A stretch of DNA of 64,000 nucleotides from Entomohabitans teleogrylli. Lineage in GTDB: Bacteria > Pseudomonadota > Gammaproteobacteria > Enterobacterales > Enterobacteriaceae. A model generated the notes under the pieces. It searched no databases. It saw only the letters and a program-made list of their open reading frames with translations, and was not told the DNA's origin. The stretch covers positions 1 to 64,000 of the forward strand of contig NZ_LLXO01000017.1 of NCBI RefSeq assembly GCF_001484765.1, given 5' to 3'. Shown here piece after piece: positions 7,554 through 17,015 of the stretch (the stretch's first letter is position 1; every line of letters begins with the position of its first letter). A program made the position numbers and the translations under genes.

Positions 7554-7571
7554 CAATTCAATCATTTCCCA

Positions 7572-7597
7572 AAGCCACCTGCGAGTGGCTTTTTTAA
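7572..7597 (+). terminator. Rho-independent terminator before terS
   Basis: AAGCCAC (7572-7578) and GTGGCTT (7585-7591) form a 7-bp stem with a 6-base loop, followed by a T run. It isolates the DUF2513 gene from terS. Confidence 0.75.
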
Positions 7598-7622
7598 TGC
7601 CCTTAACTACAGGTATAGAACT

Positions 7623-8240
7623 ATGGCATCGAAAAAACTAACAGCTGAGCAGCAGCTGCTTTTCGATGCGCTGACACCGCTACAAAAAAGATTCGCTCTG
7701 GCCATCATTAAAGGCAAGAACCAGACCGACGCATACAAAGCAGCGAAGGGGAAAGCGAAGGGCGATAACCTCCGCAAAGCCGCTCACACCATTGCGACAA
7801 ATTGCGACGTTCTGGCGTTTATCAAATCAGTACAGGGCGAGATCGTTGACGAGGCCATCATGACCCGCGAGGAAGCCCTGAAGCGGTTATCTAAGATGGG
7901 GCGTACTTCCATCACCGACATAGCCGAATTCAGCAACAGCATTGTTGGCGAAGATGAAGACGGGCAACCGGTCTTTCAGGCTGTGTGGAGCTTCAGGAAT
8001 TCTTCATTGCAGGATCCTGACGCGATGAGCGCTATCGCCGAACTGACTACCGGCAAAGACGGCATCAAACTGAAGATGCACGATCCGAAAGCGGCGATTA
8101 AGCAGCTGGCGGAGATGCAGGGCTGGGAAGCGCCGAAAAAATCAGAAGTCAGCGGCCCTGGTGGTGGTCCACTGAAAACCGAAGTGGTAGCCATGACACC
8201 AGAAGAAGCCGCCGAAGCGTACAAGAAGATGATGGGCTAA
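7623..8240 (+). CDS. terS: Terminase small subunit
   Basis: 205 residues. The N-terminal LTPLQKRFALAIIKGKNQTD block followed by AYKAAKGKAKG and repeated short helices is the Terminase_2 (PF03592) DNA-recognition domain. MTREEALKRLSKMGRTSITD is the conserved second helix pair, and the C-terminal MHDPKAAIKQLAEMQGWEAP leads to the tail that contacts TerL. It selects phage DNA for packaging. Unusually it is separated from terL by a toxin-antitoxin cassette. Confidence 0.88.
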   Translation: MASKKLTAEQQLLFDALTPLQKRFALAIIKGKNQTDAYKAAKGKAKGDNLRKAAHTIATNCDVLAFIKSVQGEIVDEAIMTREEALKRLSKMGRTSITDIAEFSNSIVGEDEDGQPVFQAVWSFRNSSLQDPDAMSAIAELTTGKDGIKLKMHDPKAAIKQLAEMQGWEAPKKSEVSGPGGGPLKTEVVAMTPEEAAEAYKKMMG

Positions 8241-8471
8241 AACTGCGAAAACAGGCGTTTCGTATCGAAAAAACGTTATGCATTTTTCACCCCATTTTAT
8301 GCACGCTTTATTCACTCGATTTTTGCTGATTTTGACGACTTAACCCGGATAAACAGGCGGTTAGCTCTGTATCGGCTGCGAGTGCTGTCTGGCTGGTGCG
8401 GGTAACGACCATTATGTTAAATAGGGTCGATTTTCAGGAAATTATCACTGGTAACCTTCCTCCAAAAAAAA

Positions 8472-8516
8472 GTAAACAAAAGTGTTGACGTGGTAAGCAT
8501 AAATGTTTACTATAAT
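8472..8516 (+). promoter_or_regulatory. hicAB promoter and operator region
   Basis: GTAAAC (8472-8477) and GTTTAC (8505-8510) form a spaced inverted repeat; TATAAT at 8511-8516 is a perfect -10 box, with TTGACG at 8485 (20-base spacing) or TAAGCA at 8494 (17 bases) as -35 candidates. The arrangement fits autoregulation by the DNA-binding HicB antitoxin. Positions 8241-8470 hold no gene that I can support. Confidence 0.6.
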
Positions 8517-8542
8517 CACATGTTCAACAGAATGGAGGAGGG

Positions 8543-8716
8543 ATGAAGCAAAGCGAGTTCAGGCGGTGGCTTGAATCTCAGGGAGTCGAAGTTTCAAACG
8601 GTACTAACCACCTGAAACTGAGATACAAAGGCAAACGTACCATAATGCCAAGACATCCCGGAAGTGAGATAAAAGAACCACTAAGAAAGGCAATCATTAA
8701 GCAGTTAGGCCTTTAA
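8543..8716 (+). CDS. hicA: HicA mRNA interferase toxin
   Basis: 57 residues starting MKQSEFRRWLESQGVEV with the double-stranded RNA-binding-like fold of HicA; the catalytic histidine is in GTNHLKLRYKGKR, followed by MPRHPGSEIKEPLRKAIIKQ. HicA cleaves mRNA and arrests growth unless bound by HicB. A GGAGGAGGG ribosome site precedes the ATG. The hicB gene follows 49 bases later, the usual order for this family. Confidence 0.9.
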   Translation: MKQSEFRRWLESQGVEVSNGTNHLKLRYKGKRTIMPRHPGSEIKEPLRKAIIKQLGL

Positions 8717-8765
8717 AAATCCAGCCCCTCCGGGGGCTGGTACTCGCGGAGGTTCATCAATATTT

Positions 8766-9173
8766 ATGCGATATCCCGTAAAACTTGAGCCGGACAGCGG
8801 CGGATACGTGGTTTCGTTTCCGGATATCCCGGAGGCGTTGACACAGGGCGATACCAGAGAGGAAGCGCTGGAAATGGCGCGTGATGCTCTGGTTACTGCG
8901 TTTGAGTTCTATTTCGAAGACGGCGAGCGGGTACCGGCGCCCGGCGATATTACCGGGGATTTCGTGGAAGTCCCGGCCAGCATCGCCGCGAAGGTGCTTA
9001 TGCTCAACGCCTTCATTGATTCCGGGCTGACCCAGGTCGAACTGGCCGCCCGCATGGGGGTGAAGAAACAGGAGGTTACCCGCCTCTTTGATCTGCACCA
9101 TTCAACGAAGATTGACACCATACAGCGAGCGCTGGCGGCGCTGGGCAAAACATTGTTGCTTGCAGCTGCCTGA
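8766..9173 (+). CDS. hicB: HicB antitoxin with helix-turn-helix
   Basis: 135 residues. The N-terminal RNase-H-like HicB fold is seen in GGYVVSFPDIPEALTQGDTR followed by EEALEMARDAL. The C-terminal half carries an XRE-type helix-turn-helix (GLTQVELAARMGVKKQEVTR) as in E. coli K-12 HicB. It neutralises HicA and probably represses the operon through the inverted repeat at 8472-8510. A strong terminator follows. Confidence 0.9.
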   Translation: MRYPVKLEPDSGGYVVSFPDIPEALTQGDTREEALEMARDALVTAFEFYFEDGERVPAPGDITGDFVEVPASIAAKVLMLNAFIDSGLTQVELAARMGVKKQEVTRLFDLHHSTKIDTIQRALAALGKTLLLAAA

Positions 9174-9190
9174 CTTGCTAAACACTCTCT

Positions 9191-9214
9191 AAGGCTCCTC
9201 CGGGAGCCTTTTTT
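9191..9214 (+). terminator. Rho-independent terminator of hicAB
   Basis: AAGGCTCC (9191-9198), loop TCCG, GGAGCCTT (9203-9210) and a T run. It closes the toxin-antitoxin cassette before terL. Confidence 0.85.
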
Positions 9215-9227
9215 ATTGCCTTAAATT

Positions 9228-10838
9228 ATGCCAATACCTTTTCCTTTTGACTTCAAGAGACCGGATTACAACCTGGTATTTGAATGGAGGATGGAGCGCC
9301 TGCAGCGCATCAGGCAAAATCCTGACGTTCTCCCTGCACTCAGGCAGTTTTACCGCAATGACCCGGCACAATTCATTATCGACTGGGGAATGACCGTTGA
9401 TCCGCGAAACATCGATTACGGTCTGCCGGTCACCATTCCGTTTTTGTTGTTCCCGAAACAGGAAGAGTGGATCAACTGGATAATGGAGCGGCGGCGCAAT
9501 CTCGAAAACGGGATAACGGATAAGGCCCGAGAAATGGGGCTGAGCTGGTGCTCTATGGGGCTGGCCGCCACGCTATGCCTGTTCAACCGAGAAATGGTGA
9601 TTGGCGTCGGTTCGCGTAAAGAAGAGTACGTGGACAGCACCGGCGATCCGAAAGCACTGCTCTGGAAGGTGCGAAAATTTCTCTCGCTGGTGCCGGTTGA
9701 GTTTCGCGGGGTATGGGAGGAGAAAAAACACTCCCAGTATATGCGCGTTGAGTTCCCGGACAGCGGCTCAATCATCAAAGGGGAGGCGGGCGACAATATC
9801 GGACGCGGCGACCGTACCACGCTGTATCTTGTGGACGAGAGCGCGTTTCTGATGCGCCCGCTGCTCATCGATGCCGCATTATCCCAGACTACCCGCTGCC
9901 GTATCGACCTGTCGTCGGTCAACGGCATGAATAACCCATTTGCGCAGAAGCGGCACAGCGGCAAACTCCCGGTATTTACCTTCCCCTGGACCAGCGACCC
10001 GCGCAAAGACGAAGCCTGGTATAAGCGGGAGTGCGAGAAAATCGACAACCCGATCATTGTGGCGCAGGAATTAGACCTGGACTACAACGCATCGGTTGAG
10101 GGCAAGCTGATTCCGGCGGAGTGGATACACTCGGCGACAGATGCCCATATCAAGCTAGGTATCACGCCGACTGGCTCCCGTGTCTCCGCACTCGATGTGG
10201 CCGACGAAGGCATCGACCTGAACGCCTGGGCGAGTCGTACCGGGATCCTGTTGGATAATCTGGCGGCGTGGTCCGGCAAAGGCTCGGACATTTTCGCCAC
10301 TTCCGTGAAAGCCATAAACCTGTCTGACGCTCAGAGCAGCGATTACCTGCTGTTTGATGAGGACGGACTGGGCGCGGGCGTGCGCGGGGATTCACGCATC
10401 ATCAACGAAGAGCGGGTGAAAAACGGTTTATCGGCTATAACCGCGATACCGTTTCGCGGCTCTGGCGCGGTTGTGGACCCTGACAGGCTGGTGGATCCCT
10501 CGGGCGAGCGCAAGACAGACCGCAAAAATAAAGACTATTTCGCGAACCTGAAGGCGCAGAGTTGGTGGGCGTTGCGTAAGCGGTTCCGGGATACTCACCG
10601 GGCGGTAACCGGCGAAATAACAAAATATGACCCGGACACGCTGATCAGCATTTCCTCAGATATACCGGAGAAAGAAAAGCTCATCGTGGAACTGGGACAA
10701 CCGACCTACTCGATCAACCCAGCCGGAAAAATCATCATCGATAAGATGCCGGATGGTCAGCGCTCCCCGAACCATGCGGACGCCGTAATGATTTGTTATG
10801 CGCCGGTGAAAGGTCTCCGCCGTAGTTTCTTTGGCTGA
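9228..10838 (+). CDS. terL: Terminase large subunit
   Basis: 536 residues. The adenine-binding and ATPase part shows a deviant Walker A ([11 protein letters not shown], about 97-107) and a Walker B with catalytic Glu (LYLVDESA, about 199-206). The nuclease part begins with [11 protein letters not shown] (about 320-330), and a second acidic site is [11 protein letters not shown] (about 374-384); SPNHADAVM near the end is the last conserved acid. It drives DNA translocation and cuts the concatemer. Full length for the family. The preceding hicAB terminator means that late expression has to read through from upstream. Confidence 0.93.
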   Translation: MPIPFPFDFKRPDYNLVFEWRMERLQRIRQNPDVLPALRQFYRNDPAQFIIDWGMTVDPRNIDYGLPVTIPFLLFPKQEEWINWIMERRRNLENGITDKAREMGLSWCSMGLAATLCLFNREMVIGVGSRKEEYVDSTGDPKALLWKVRKFLSLVPVEFRGVWEEKKHSQYMRVEFPDSGSIIKGEAGDNIGRGDRTTLYLVDESAFLMRPLLIDAALSQTTRCRIDLSSVNGMNNPFAQKRHSGKLPVFTFPWTSDPRKDEAWYKRECEKIDNPIIVAQELDLDYNASVEGKLIPAEWIHSATDAHIKLGITPTGSRVSALDVADEGIDLNAWASRTGILLDNLAAWSGKGSDIFATSVKAINLSDAQSSDYLLFDEDGLGAGVRGDSRIINEERVKNGLSAITAIPFRGSGAVVDPDRLVDPSGERKTDRKNKDYFANLKAQSWWALRKRFRDTHRAVTGEITKYDPDTLISISSDIPEKEKLIVELGQPTYSINPAGKIIIDKMPDGQRSPNHADAVMICYAPVKGLRRSFFG

Positions 10839-10910
10839 TCGCCAGTCTCTCTCAATCACTGCACAACGCCGGGATATTTCCCGGTTTTGTCGTTCTCAAC
10901 GGAAAATGTC

Positions 10911-12461
10911 ATGGGATGGTTTTTTAAGCGCAAAAAAGCGGAGGATAAAGCGAATACCGCCCAGCCGCGGGAAAGCTTTTTCAGTACCCACCGGGAAAGC
11001 GGCGATCCGTCAGCAGTCTCGACCGCACTTTCCAGGGTTATGCAGGATATCAGGGCATCCCTGCCGCGTGCGGTCGCCAGTGACGGGACCAATGACAGCT
11101 ATGATGATGACGGCAACCTGGTATCACCTCACGTCTCCGCTGGTGGCACTGTCAGCGATAGCCTGTTTCTCTGGTACGCCAACAATAATTTCATCGGCCA
11201 CACGATGTGCGCCATCATCGCCCAGCACTGGCTGGTATTTAAAGCCTGTGATATGCCCGGCCGCGATGCCATCCGTAACGGGTACACCGTACAGTCTGAG
11301 GACAGCGAAGAACTGCCGCCCGAAGCGGTCAAGATGCTGACCCGTTACGACAAGAAATTTAACATCAATGAAAAGTTGCGAAACTTCATCACATTTGGTC
11401 GCGTATTCGGGATTCGCGTGGCGCTGTTTAAGGTCCAAAGCACAGACCCGAAATACTACGAAAACCCGTTTAACCCGGACGGTGTGACACCCGGCAGCTA
11501 TAAGGGAATAACGCAAATCGATCCGATGTGGTGCGTGCCGGAGCTGGACGCCGACAGCGTGAGCAACCCTGCGAGCCTCCACTTTTATGAGCCAATTTAC
11601 TGGCTGATTAACGGCAAGCGCTATCACCGCTCACATCTGATTATCTATATTCCGCACCCTGTCGCCTCGATTCTGAAACCGTCTTATCAGTACGGCGGTG
11701 TGTCGGTACCCCAGAAAATAATGGAGCGGGTATACGCGGCAGAACGGACCGCAAACGAGGCCCCGGCGCTGGCGCTGAGCAAGCGGACCACGGTGTATAA
11801 AACCGATATGGCCAAATTTATGGCCAACGAGGATAAAGCCACCCAGAACCTGGCGAAGTGGATCCAGTACCGCGATAACTACGGCGTGAAGCTGGCCGAT
11901 AAAGAAGAAGACGACATTAGCCAGTTTGACACGGCGCTGGCGGACTTTGACGCTCTGATTATGACGCAATACCAGATTGTGGCTGGCGTTGCTGAGGTGC
12001 CGGTGACGCGCCTAATGGGGACGCAGCCGAAGGGGTTTAACTCCAATGGCGACTATGAGGAAAACACGTATCACGAAACGCTGGAATCTATCCAGACCCA
12101 CGACATGACGCCGCTGCTTGAACGCCATCACCTGCTGGTTATGCGGTCTTACGTCGCGCCGAAGCTGGGTATTGAACCGGTTGAGACGTCAGTGAACTGG
12201 AACACGCTGGAAAGCCTGACATTGAAAGAAAACGCGGAGGTGAACGAAATCAACAGCCGCACCGATCTGAACCTCGCCAACGTGGGCAGCATTGACCAGT
12301 ACGATTCACGCGATCGCCTTATCAGGGACAAGGACAGCGGCTACAGCAATCTTGCACCAGCTGAGCCGCCGGACGACAGCGGCTTAAACGGGGAGGGTAA
12401 CGCCAATGGCGAAACGGGTTCGAAAAATGCCCCGCCGACAGCGCCCGATATCACGCGCTAA
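10911..12461 (+). CDS. Portal protein (DUF1073 family)
   Basis: 516 residues from the ATG at 10911; a TTG at 10887 in the same frame would add 8 residues. FIGHTMCAIIAQHWLVFKAC and then IPPDAIRNG-like RDAIRNGYTVQ are the DUF1073 signature, and GVAEVPVTRLMGTQPKGFNS is the conserved C-terminal block of this phage portal family. It forms the dodecameric channel at the capsid vertex. The gene overlaps the next one by 56 bases in another frame, and lies directly after terL as expected. Confidence 0.85.
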   Translation: MGWFFKRKKAEDKANTAQPRESFFSTHRESGDPSAVSTALSRVMQDIRASLPRAVASDGTNDSYDDDGNLVSPHVSAGGTVSDSLFLWYANNNFIGHTMCAIIAQHWLVFKACDMPGRDAIRNGYTVQSEDSEELPPEAVKMLTRYDKKFNINEKLRNFITFGRVFGIRVALFKVQSTDPKYYENPFNPDGVTPGSYKGITQIDPMWCVPELDADSVSNPASLHFYEPIYWLINGKRYHRSHLIIYIPHPVASILKPSYQYGGVSVPQKIMERVYAAERTANEAPALALSKRTTVYKTDMAKFMANEDKATQNLAKWIQYRDNYGVKLADKEEDDISQFDTALADFDALIMTQYQIVAGVAEVPVTRLMGTQPKGFNSNGDYEENTYHETLESIQTHDMTPLLERHHLLVMRSYVAPKLGIEPVETSVNWNTLESLTLKENAEVNEINSRTDLNLANVGSIDQYDSRDRLIRDKDSGYSNLAPAEPPDDSGLNGEGNANGETGSKNAPPTAPDITR

Positions 12462-13278
12462 CCTGCTACGCGGCGCGGCGGTATTTGTTCCGATCAGCGC
12501 CGGGCAGGAGTACCAGCACCGCATCACCCGAGAGTTTGACCTGATGCGCGCTGACGTCCTGCAGCAAATTACCACCCTCTTTAAAAACACCGATTCCCCT
12601 GTCATGGATGCCACCCTGGACGCCAGCATAGTGAACGCTGCCGCCGGGCTGTTGCGTCGTCTGCGCCGGACGTGGCAGGGGCTTTTTGATGAAATGACCG
12701 ACGGCGCCACGAAGTGGATGATTGAGCGGGTGACCGGCAGCGCCGGGACCGCGGTTAAACGGTCGCTGGAGGAGATTGGCGAAGGCGTCTCTCTGAATCT
12801 CAACATGCAGTCGGCGGCGGTTCGGGAGGTTATCCGGGCGGGCAGCTATGAGGCCGCACACCTGATTAAGCGGGTTCCGGCTAAATATCTGGACGATATC
12901 GGCGGCGAGGTGATGCGCTCCATTTCCGCCGGGCGTGGTCTGGCGGACCTGCAACCAGCGCTGGATTCGTATGGCGTGAAGGTGCGGAACTGGGCGCGGA
13001 ATGTCGCGCTGGACCAGACCCGCAAGGTCTACGGCAATATTGCCCGGGAAGGCTTCAAAAGCGCAGGGATCCGGCGGTGGGAATGGGTTCACAGCGGAGG
13101 CAGTAACGACCCTCGCGAGTATCACCTGATGGACGCGCCGGCAGGTCTGAACGGCGGCATTTTCAGCTTTGACGATCCCCCGATTATTGACAAACGAACC
13201 GGCGAGCGGGGTTTCCCCGGCCAGTTGCCTTACTGCCGCTGCACGCTGCGGCCGGTTGTGGATTTTTTTGAGGATTAG
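12406..13278 (+). CDS. Head morphogenesis protein (Mu gpF / SPP1 gp7-like)
   Basis: 290 residues. The C-terminal domain shows the gpF pattern: ARNVALDQTRKVYGNIAREG, then WEWVHSGGSNDPREYH, and a final FPGQLPYCRCTLRPV. Minor head proteins of this family bind the portal and are packaged in a few copies. The start lies within the end of the portal gene; ATGGCG at 12406 has an AGGGTAACGCC-type ribosome site. Confidence 0.82.
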   Translation: MAKRVRKMPRRQRPISRANLLRGAAVFVPISAGQEYQHRITREFDLMRADVLQQITTLFKNTDSPVMDATLDASIVNAAAGLLRRLRRTWQGLFDEMTDGATKWMIERVTGSAGTAVKRSLEEIGEGVSLNLNMQSAAVREVIRAGSYEAAHLIKRVPAKYLDDIGGEVMRSISAGRGLADLQPALDSYGVKVRNWARNVALDQTRKVYGNIAREGFKSAGIRRWEWVHSGGSNDPREYHLMDAPAGLNGGIFSFDDPPIIDKRTGERGFPGQLPYCRCTLRPVVDFFED

Positions 13279-13280
13279 CA

Positions 13281-14471
13281 ATGCCAGACACAAAACGCGT
13301 TTACGACGTCAACGGGTGGGCTGAGATACGCGATAACCCGATATTGCGCGCCGGTATTTTTGAGTACCTGGGGCGCAATCTTCCTGGCGCACCGGACCCC
13401 AACAAAGTTTACAGAGTCTGGCGGCCGGAAGAGGAGCTGGAAGATCCGGAGTGTGCGGCATCGTTCAGGCTGTTGCCCTGGATTGATGAGCATCCCCCCG
13501 GCCTTCTGGGCGAAGAGGAAGACGGGTACACGCCCCCCGAGGATGCAGGGGTTCACGGCACGATCGGCGAGCGGGTTTATTACCGCGACGGTGTGCTGCT
13601 GGGAAATATCAAACTATTTTCTGCTGCGCTGGCAGGGCTGGTGGCGGCAGGCAAAAAAGAACTATCGCCGGGGTATCGCGCCCGATACGAATACAAACCC
13701 GGTATAGCGCCCAGTGGGGTGGCTAAAGGCAAGCCCTACGATGTGATCCAACGCCGTCCGCGAGGTAATCACCTGGCGTCGGTTTTAGAAGGTCGGCAGG
13801 GTCCGTCAGTGGCGGTACTCGACGGCATAACGTTAGATGCAAAGGATTTATATATGGCAGATGAAAACACCGAAAACACACCAGTTGTGGCGACTGATGG
13901 CGAGACTGCCAGCACCGTATCGCTGGAAGAGGGCATGAAGATTTTTTTAACCATGCTCCCTGTGTTGCAAAAACTGATTGCGGCTACCAGTGAAACACCG
14001 GCAGAACCGGCACCGGCGGAAACGCCAGCGACCGCCGATAACGACCAGACGCTGGACAATGACGATGAAGAGGACGACGGCACGCAGGACAGCGAAGACG
14101 GGGACGGAGACGATAAAACCGCCGTTGCGGTCACGCTGGACGCCATGGACAAGCGGATCCGCAGCGTGGAAACCAACAGCGTTAAATGGATGATGCGCGA
14201 ACTGAACAACCGTAACGTTCTGGTTAATCGCCTGTCGCCGCACGTTGGCACGTTCGACGCCAAAGACATGACTACCGCCGAGGTGGCGAGCTACGGGCTG
14301 AAAAAACTGGGCATCAGCGCGCCCAAAGGGCAGGAAATGACGTATCTCAGCGGGTACCTGTCCGGTGTGGAAAAAGCACCGGCGCGGGCGGTCGTGCAGT
14401 CTGGCGCAACGCTGGACAGCGCTGATGCGGGCGGGGCTATTGGTCGTTACCTCTCAGGGGAGAAGAAATAA
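13281..14471 (+). CDS. DUF2213 prohead protease/scaffold-like protein
   Basis: 396 residues. The N-terminal domain (about 1-185) is DUF2213, seen in RVYDVNGWAEIRDNPILRAG and KELSPGYRARYEYKPG; this domain is regarded as a capsid maturation protease of phages with DUF1073 portals. It is followed by an acidic low-complexity linker (DDEEDDGTQDSEDGDGDD, about 258-275) and a C-terminal helical part, which looks like a fused scaffold. Protease-scaffold fusion is inference from this layout. It overlaps the next gene by one base. Confidence 0.75.
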   Translation: MPDTKRVYDVNGWAEIRDNPILRAGIFEYLGRNLPGAPDPNKVYRVWRPEEELEDPECAASFRLLPWIDEHPPGLLGEEEDGYTPPEDAGVHGTIGERVYYRDGVLLGNIKLFSAALAGLVAAGKKELSPGYRARYEYKPGIAPSGVAKGKPYDVIQRRPRGNHLASVLEGRQGPSVAVLDGITLDAKDLYMADENTENTPVVATDGETASTVSLEEGMKIFLTMLPVLQKLIAATSETPAEPAPAETPATADNDQTLDNDDEEDDGTQDSEDGDGDDKTAVAVTLDAMDKRIRSVETNSVKWMMRELNNRNVLVNRLSPHVGTFDAKDMTTAEVASYGLKKLGISAPKGQEMTYLSGYLSGVEKAPARAVVQSGATLDSADAGGAIGRYLSGEKK

Positions 14472-14968
14472 TGAAGTTTCAGCAGAAAGTAAATTTTGAT
14501 TACGGCTTTGGTATTCCGGGTGAGGTGGCCTTTGACGGCCCGACCCGGGCAAAGCCGGGCGTACTGAAAAGCGACGACGAGAAAAACAACGTTTTCGGGC
14601 ACGTTTTTACGCTGAATGCCGACGGCAAAACCATTGGTGCGGGGGGGGAGGGGAAGTTCTGGGGCATCCTCGGGGACCCGAAAACTCATACCTATACCGG
14701 GCGCGTTGGCGACGATGCCTCCAGCCTGTACGTTGCAAACGGCGTTGTCGGTACGTTTTATGATATGGCCCTTATCAACGTGTTGACCAGTAAGGCGGCG
14801 GAGATCGGCGATAACCTCTGGTACGACACCGACACCGGCGAAATCATCACGCAGGACGAGACCGTAACTACTCTGGCGGGTCACCTGCAGGTACCCAACG
14901 CCAAAGTTACGCGCCTGCCGCAGGACAGCGCCACCGGCGGCCTGATTGTTGCGCAGCTTACCAACTAA
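14471..14968 (+). CDS. Structural cement (head decoration) protein
   Basis: 165 residues, glycine-rich beta protein (GRVGDDASSLYVANGVVGTF) located between the protease/scaffold and the major capsid gene, the place of the gp24-like structural cement proteins in this phage group. Such proteins stabilise the expanded capsid. It starts by a one-base overlap with the upstream gene. Confidence 0.65.
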   Translation: MKFQQKVNFDYGFGIPGEVAFDGPTRAKPGVLKSDDEKNNVFGHVFTLNADGKTIGAGGEGKFWGILGDPKTHTYTGRVGDDASSLYVANGVVGTFYDMALINVLTSKAAEIGDNLWYDTDTGEIITQDETVTTLAGHLQVPNAKVTRLPQDSATGGLIVAQLTN

Positions 14969-14980
14969 GGAAATCAGAGA

Positions 14981-16117
14981 ATGAGTGAAGAATCAAAAGT
15001 GCTTAGCTCGCTGGCACCGCGTAACGTCCGACCGCTGCAACTGACGCGGGACGATATTGCGGCCAGCGCACATCGCGAACTGAGTTTGCTGGGGATTAAC
15101 ATTCCTCAGAATATCATCGGTGACATGGTGGAGGGCATGGGTCTTGACAGTAATGACGTCGGCCTGATGCCGTCGCCGCTGCCTGGTATGCTTCCTGCAG
15201 GGTCGGCAACGCCGATCCAGTTCCTCCAGGCATGGCTCCCCGGGTTTGTGCGCGTCATGACGGCGGCGCGCAAGATTGACGAACTGATCGGCATTGATAC
15301 CGTCGGAGCGTGGGAAGATGAAGAAGTTATTCAGGGCGTTGTTGAGTTTGTTGGTCAGGCGGTACCCTATGGAGACCATACAAATGTTCCGCTCGCGTCC
15401 TGGAATGTGGGCTATGCGCGCCGCACTGTCGTGCGCTTTGAGTCGGGGATCAACGTTGGCCGCCTTGAAGAAGCGCGGTCCGCTCGCGGCAACATTGCAT
15501 CGGCAGCGGAAAAACGCGCTGGCTCGGGCCTGTTCCTCGAAATCCAGCGTAACCGGATCGGCTTTTACGGCTTCAACAACGGGGAAAACAACACCTACGG
15601 ATTCCTGAATGAGCCGAGCCTGTTACCGGCGGTGACCGCAGCGACCGGGGCTGGTGGTTCTACAAAGTGGAACGCTAAAACATTCCTGGAAATCACCGCA
15701 GACATTCGACAAGTGGCGAACCTGCTGCAGGTCCAGAGTATGGACAACTTCGACCCGGGGACCGCTTCCTGGACGCTATCCCTCCCGACCGGTACCAACC
15801 AGTATCTGACTGTCGTTTCCAACTTTGGCGAGTCTGTTCGCCAGTGGGCGCGTGAGAACTACCCGGGCCTGCGTTTTGTGACGGCACCGGAGCAACAGGC
15901 TGCCATCGGGGGTGCCGATGTGATGTATGGCTACCCGGAAATATTCGACGATGGCTCCAGCGATGGCGGCAAAATCTGGCAACAGCTGGTGCCGAGTAAA
16001 TTCTATGCGCTGGGCGTTGAAAAGCGTTCTAAATCCTACGTCGAAGACTATTCCAACGGTACCGCTGGCACGCTGCTTAAGCGCCCTGTGATGGTTGTGC
16101 GCATGGTTGGTATTTAA
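14981..16117 (+). CDS. Major capsid protein (DUF2184 type)
   Basis: 378 residues. The mid part EDEEVIQGVVEFVGQAVPYG and RRTVVRFESGINVGRLEEAR, and the C-terminal end GTLLKRPVMVVRMVGI, fit the DUF2184 capsid family paired with DUF1073 portals. It should adopt the HK97 fold. A GGAAATCAGAG ribosome site precedes the ATG. Two terminators stand immediately downstream, consistent with extra dosage of this transcript. Confidence 0.85.
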   Translation: MSEESKVLSSLAPRNVRPLQLTRDDIAASAHRELSLLGINIPQNIIGDMVEGMGLDSNDVGLMPSPLPGMLPAGSATPIQFLQAWLPGFVRVMTAARKIDELIGIDTVGAWEDEEVIQGVVEFVGQAVPYGDHTNVPLASWNVGYARRTVVRFESGINVGRLEEARSARGNIASAAEKRAGSGLFLEIQRNRIGFYGFNNGENNTYGFLNEPSLLPAVTAATGAGGSTKWNAKTFLEITADIRQVANLLQVQSMDNFDPGTASWTLSLPTGTNQYLTVVSNFGESVRQWARENYPGLRFVTAPEQQAAIGGADVMYGYPEIFDDGSSDGGKIWQQLVPSKFYALGVEKRSKSYVEDYSNGTAGTLLKRPVMVVRMVGI

Positions 16118-16138
16118 GTCGGACAAAGCAGGACGCAG

Positions 16139-16192
16139 GAGGCGAAAGCCTCTTTTTTTTATGCCCACAGGGAGCCGTCAGGCTCCTTTTTT
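16139..16192 (+). terminator. Two tandem terminators after the major capsid gene
   Basis: First hairpin: GAGGC (16139-16143), GAAA loop, GCCTC (16148-16152), then a run of T. Second: GGAGCC (16171-16176), GTCA loop, GGCTCC (16181-16186), then TTTTTT. Partial termination here would favour capsid over neck and tail proteins unless Q-modified polymerase ignores both. Confidence 0.8.
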
Positions 16193-16208
16193 ACTGCAGG
16201 TGATAATT

Positions 16209-16571
16209 ATGTTTTACGTATTTTCCACAATGTCCACAGACGTTGCCTACGCTGTGTACGGCGAACTGGTCAACGATATGCCGACGATTGAGCGACAGAT
16301 TGTGATTAATGGCGGCGCGAATGTGGCCACAAAAAACCTGATCACGCCCCGCGGCGTCATGACTTCCGTCAGTGATGAAGATATGGAGCTGCTGAGTGCT
16401 GATCCGGTATTCCAGATGCACCAGAAAAACGGGTTCATTGCCGTGGAGAAGAAAGCGGCAGACCCGGAGAAAGTGGCGGCGGGAATGGAAGCGCGCGATC
16501 AGTCTGCGCAGCTGGAGGCCGGTGATTTTGAGGAAGGCAAGGAGCCAAAAACGAAGGTTAAGAAAAAGTAA
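16209..16571 (+). CDS. Phage structural-region protein of unknown function
   Basis: 120 residues from the ATG at 16209 with a GCAGGTG ribosome site; the frame is open further upstream but that stretch runs through the terminators. It has an N-terminal beta part (FYVFSTMSTDVAYAVYGELV) and a charged C-terminal tail ending KTKVKKK. Proteins like this sit between capsid and neck genes in related phages; function unknown. Confidence 0.65.
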   Translation: MFYVFSTMSTDVAYAVYGELVNDMPTIERQIVINGGANVATKNLITPRGVMTSVSDEDMELLSADPVFQMHQKNGFIAVEKKAADPEKVAAGMEARDQSAQLEAGDFEEGKEPKTKVKKK

Positions 16572-16583
16572 GAGGGTCAGCCC

Positions 16584-17015
16584 ATGAACTACATCATTGA
16601 TGTAAGCCGGTTCCGTAAGCTGTTCCCGGCGATGGCCAGTGAAACCACGTATCCGGCTGAAGTCATCGAGGCGCAGTGGTTCCAGGCACAATGCTTTATC
16701 TCGGAAGGGAAAACGCTTCGCGGCGCCTGCTTCGAAAATGTGCTGTACCTCATGACAGCGCACCTGGTGTGGTCGAACTGGTTAATCAGCCAGGGGCAGA
16801 CAACGGCCAACGTAGTAACGGGGGCGACCATCAGCAAAGTCAGCGTATCGATGCAGCCACCCCCGGCGAAATCGGCCTGGCAGTTCTGGCTATCGACAAC
16901 GCCCTATGGTCTCCAGCTCTGGGCGCTACTGAACATCAAAGCCGCTGGTGGTGCGTATATTGGCGGACTGCCTGAGCGTACAGGATTCAAAAAAGTGGGC
17001 GGGGTGTTTTACTGA
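16584..17015 (+). CDS. DUF4054 head-tail connector protein
   Basis: 143 residues with the DUF4054 pattern: DVSRFRKLFPAMASETTYPA at the N terminus, a helix ENVLYLMTAHLVWSN, and the C-terminal STTPYGLQLWALL. This family corresponds to the adaptor (gp15/gp6-like) that attaches under the portal. It overlaps the following gene by one base. Confidence 0.8.
   Translation: MNYIIDVSRFRKLFPAMASETTYPAEVIEAQWFQAQCFISEGKTLRGACFENVLYLMTAHLVWSNWLISQGQTTANVVTGATISKVSVSMQPPPAKSAWQFWLSTTPYGLQLWALLNIKAAGGAYIGGLPERTGFKKVGGVFY

Noticed and set aside
12466-13293. 275-codon minus-strand ORF
   Set aside because: Antisense to the head morphogenesis gene with clear gpF motifs; GC-rich DNA leaves the other frame open by chance.
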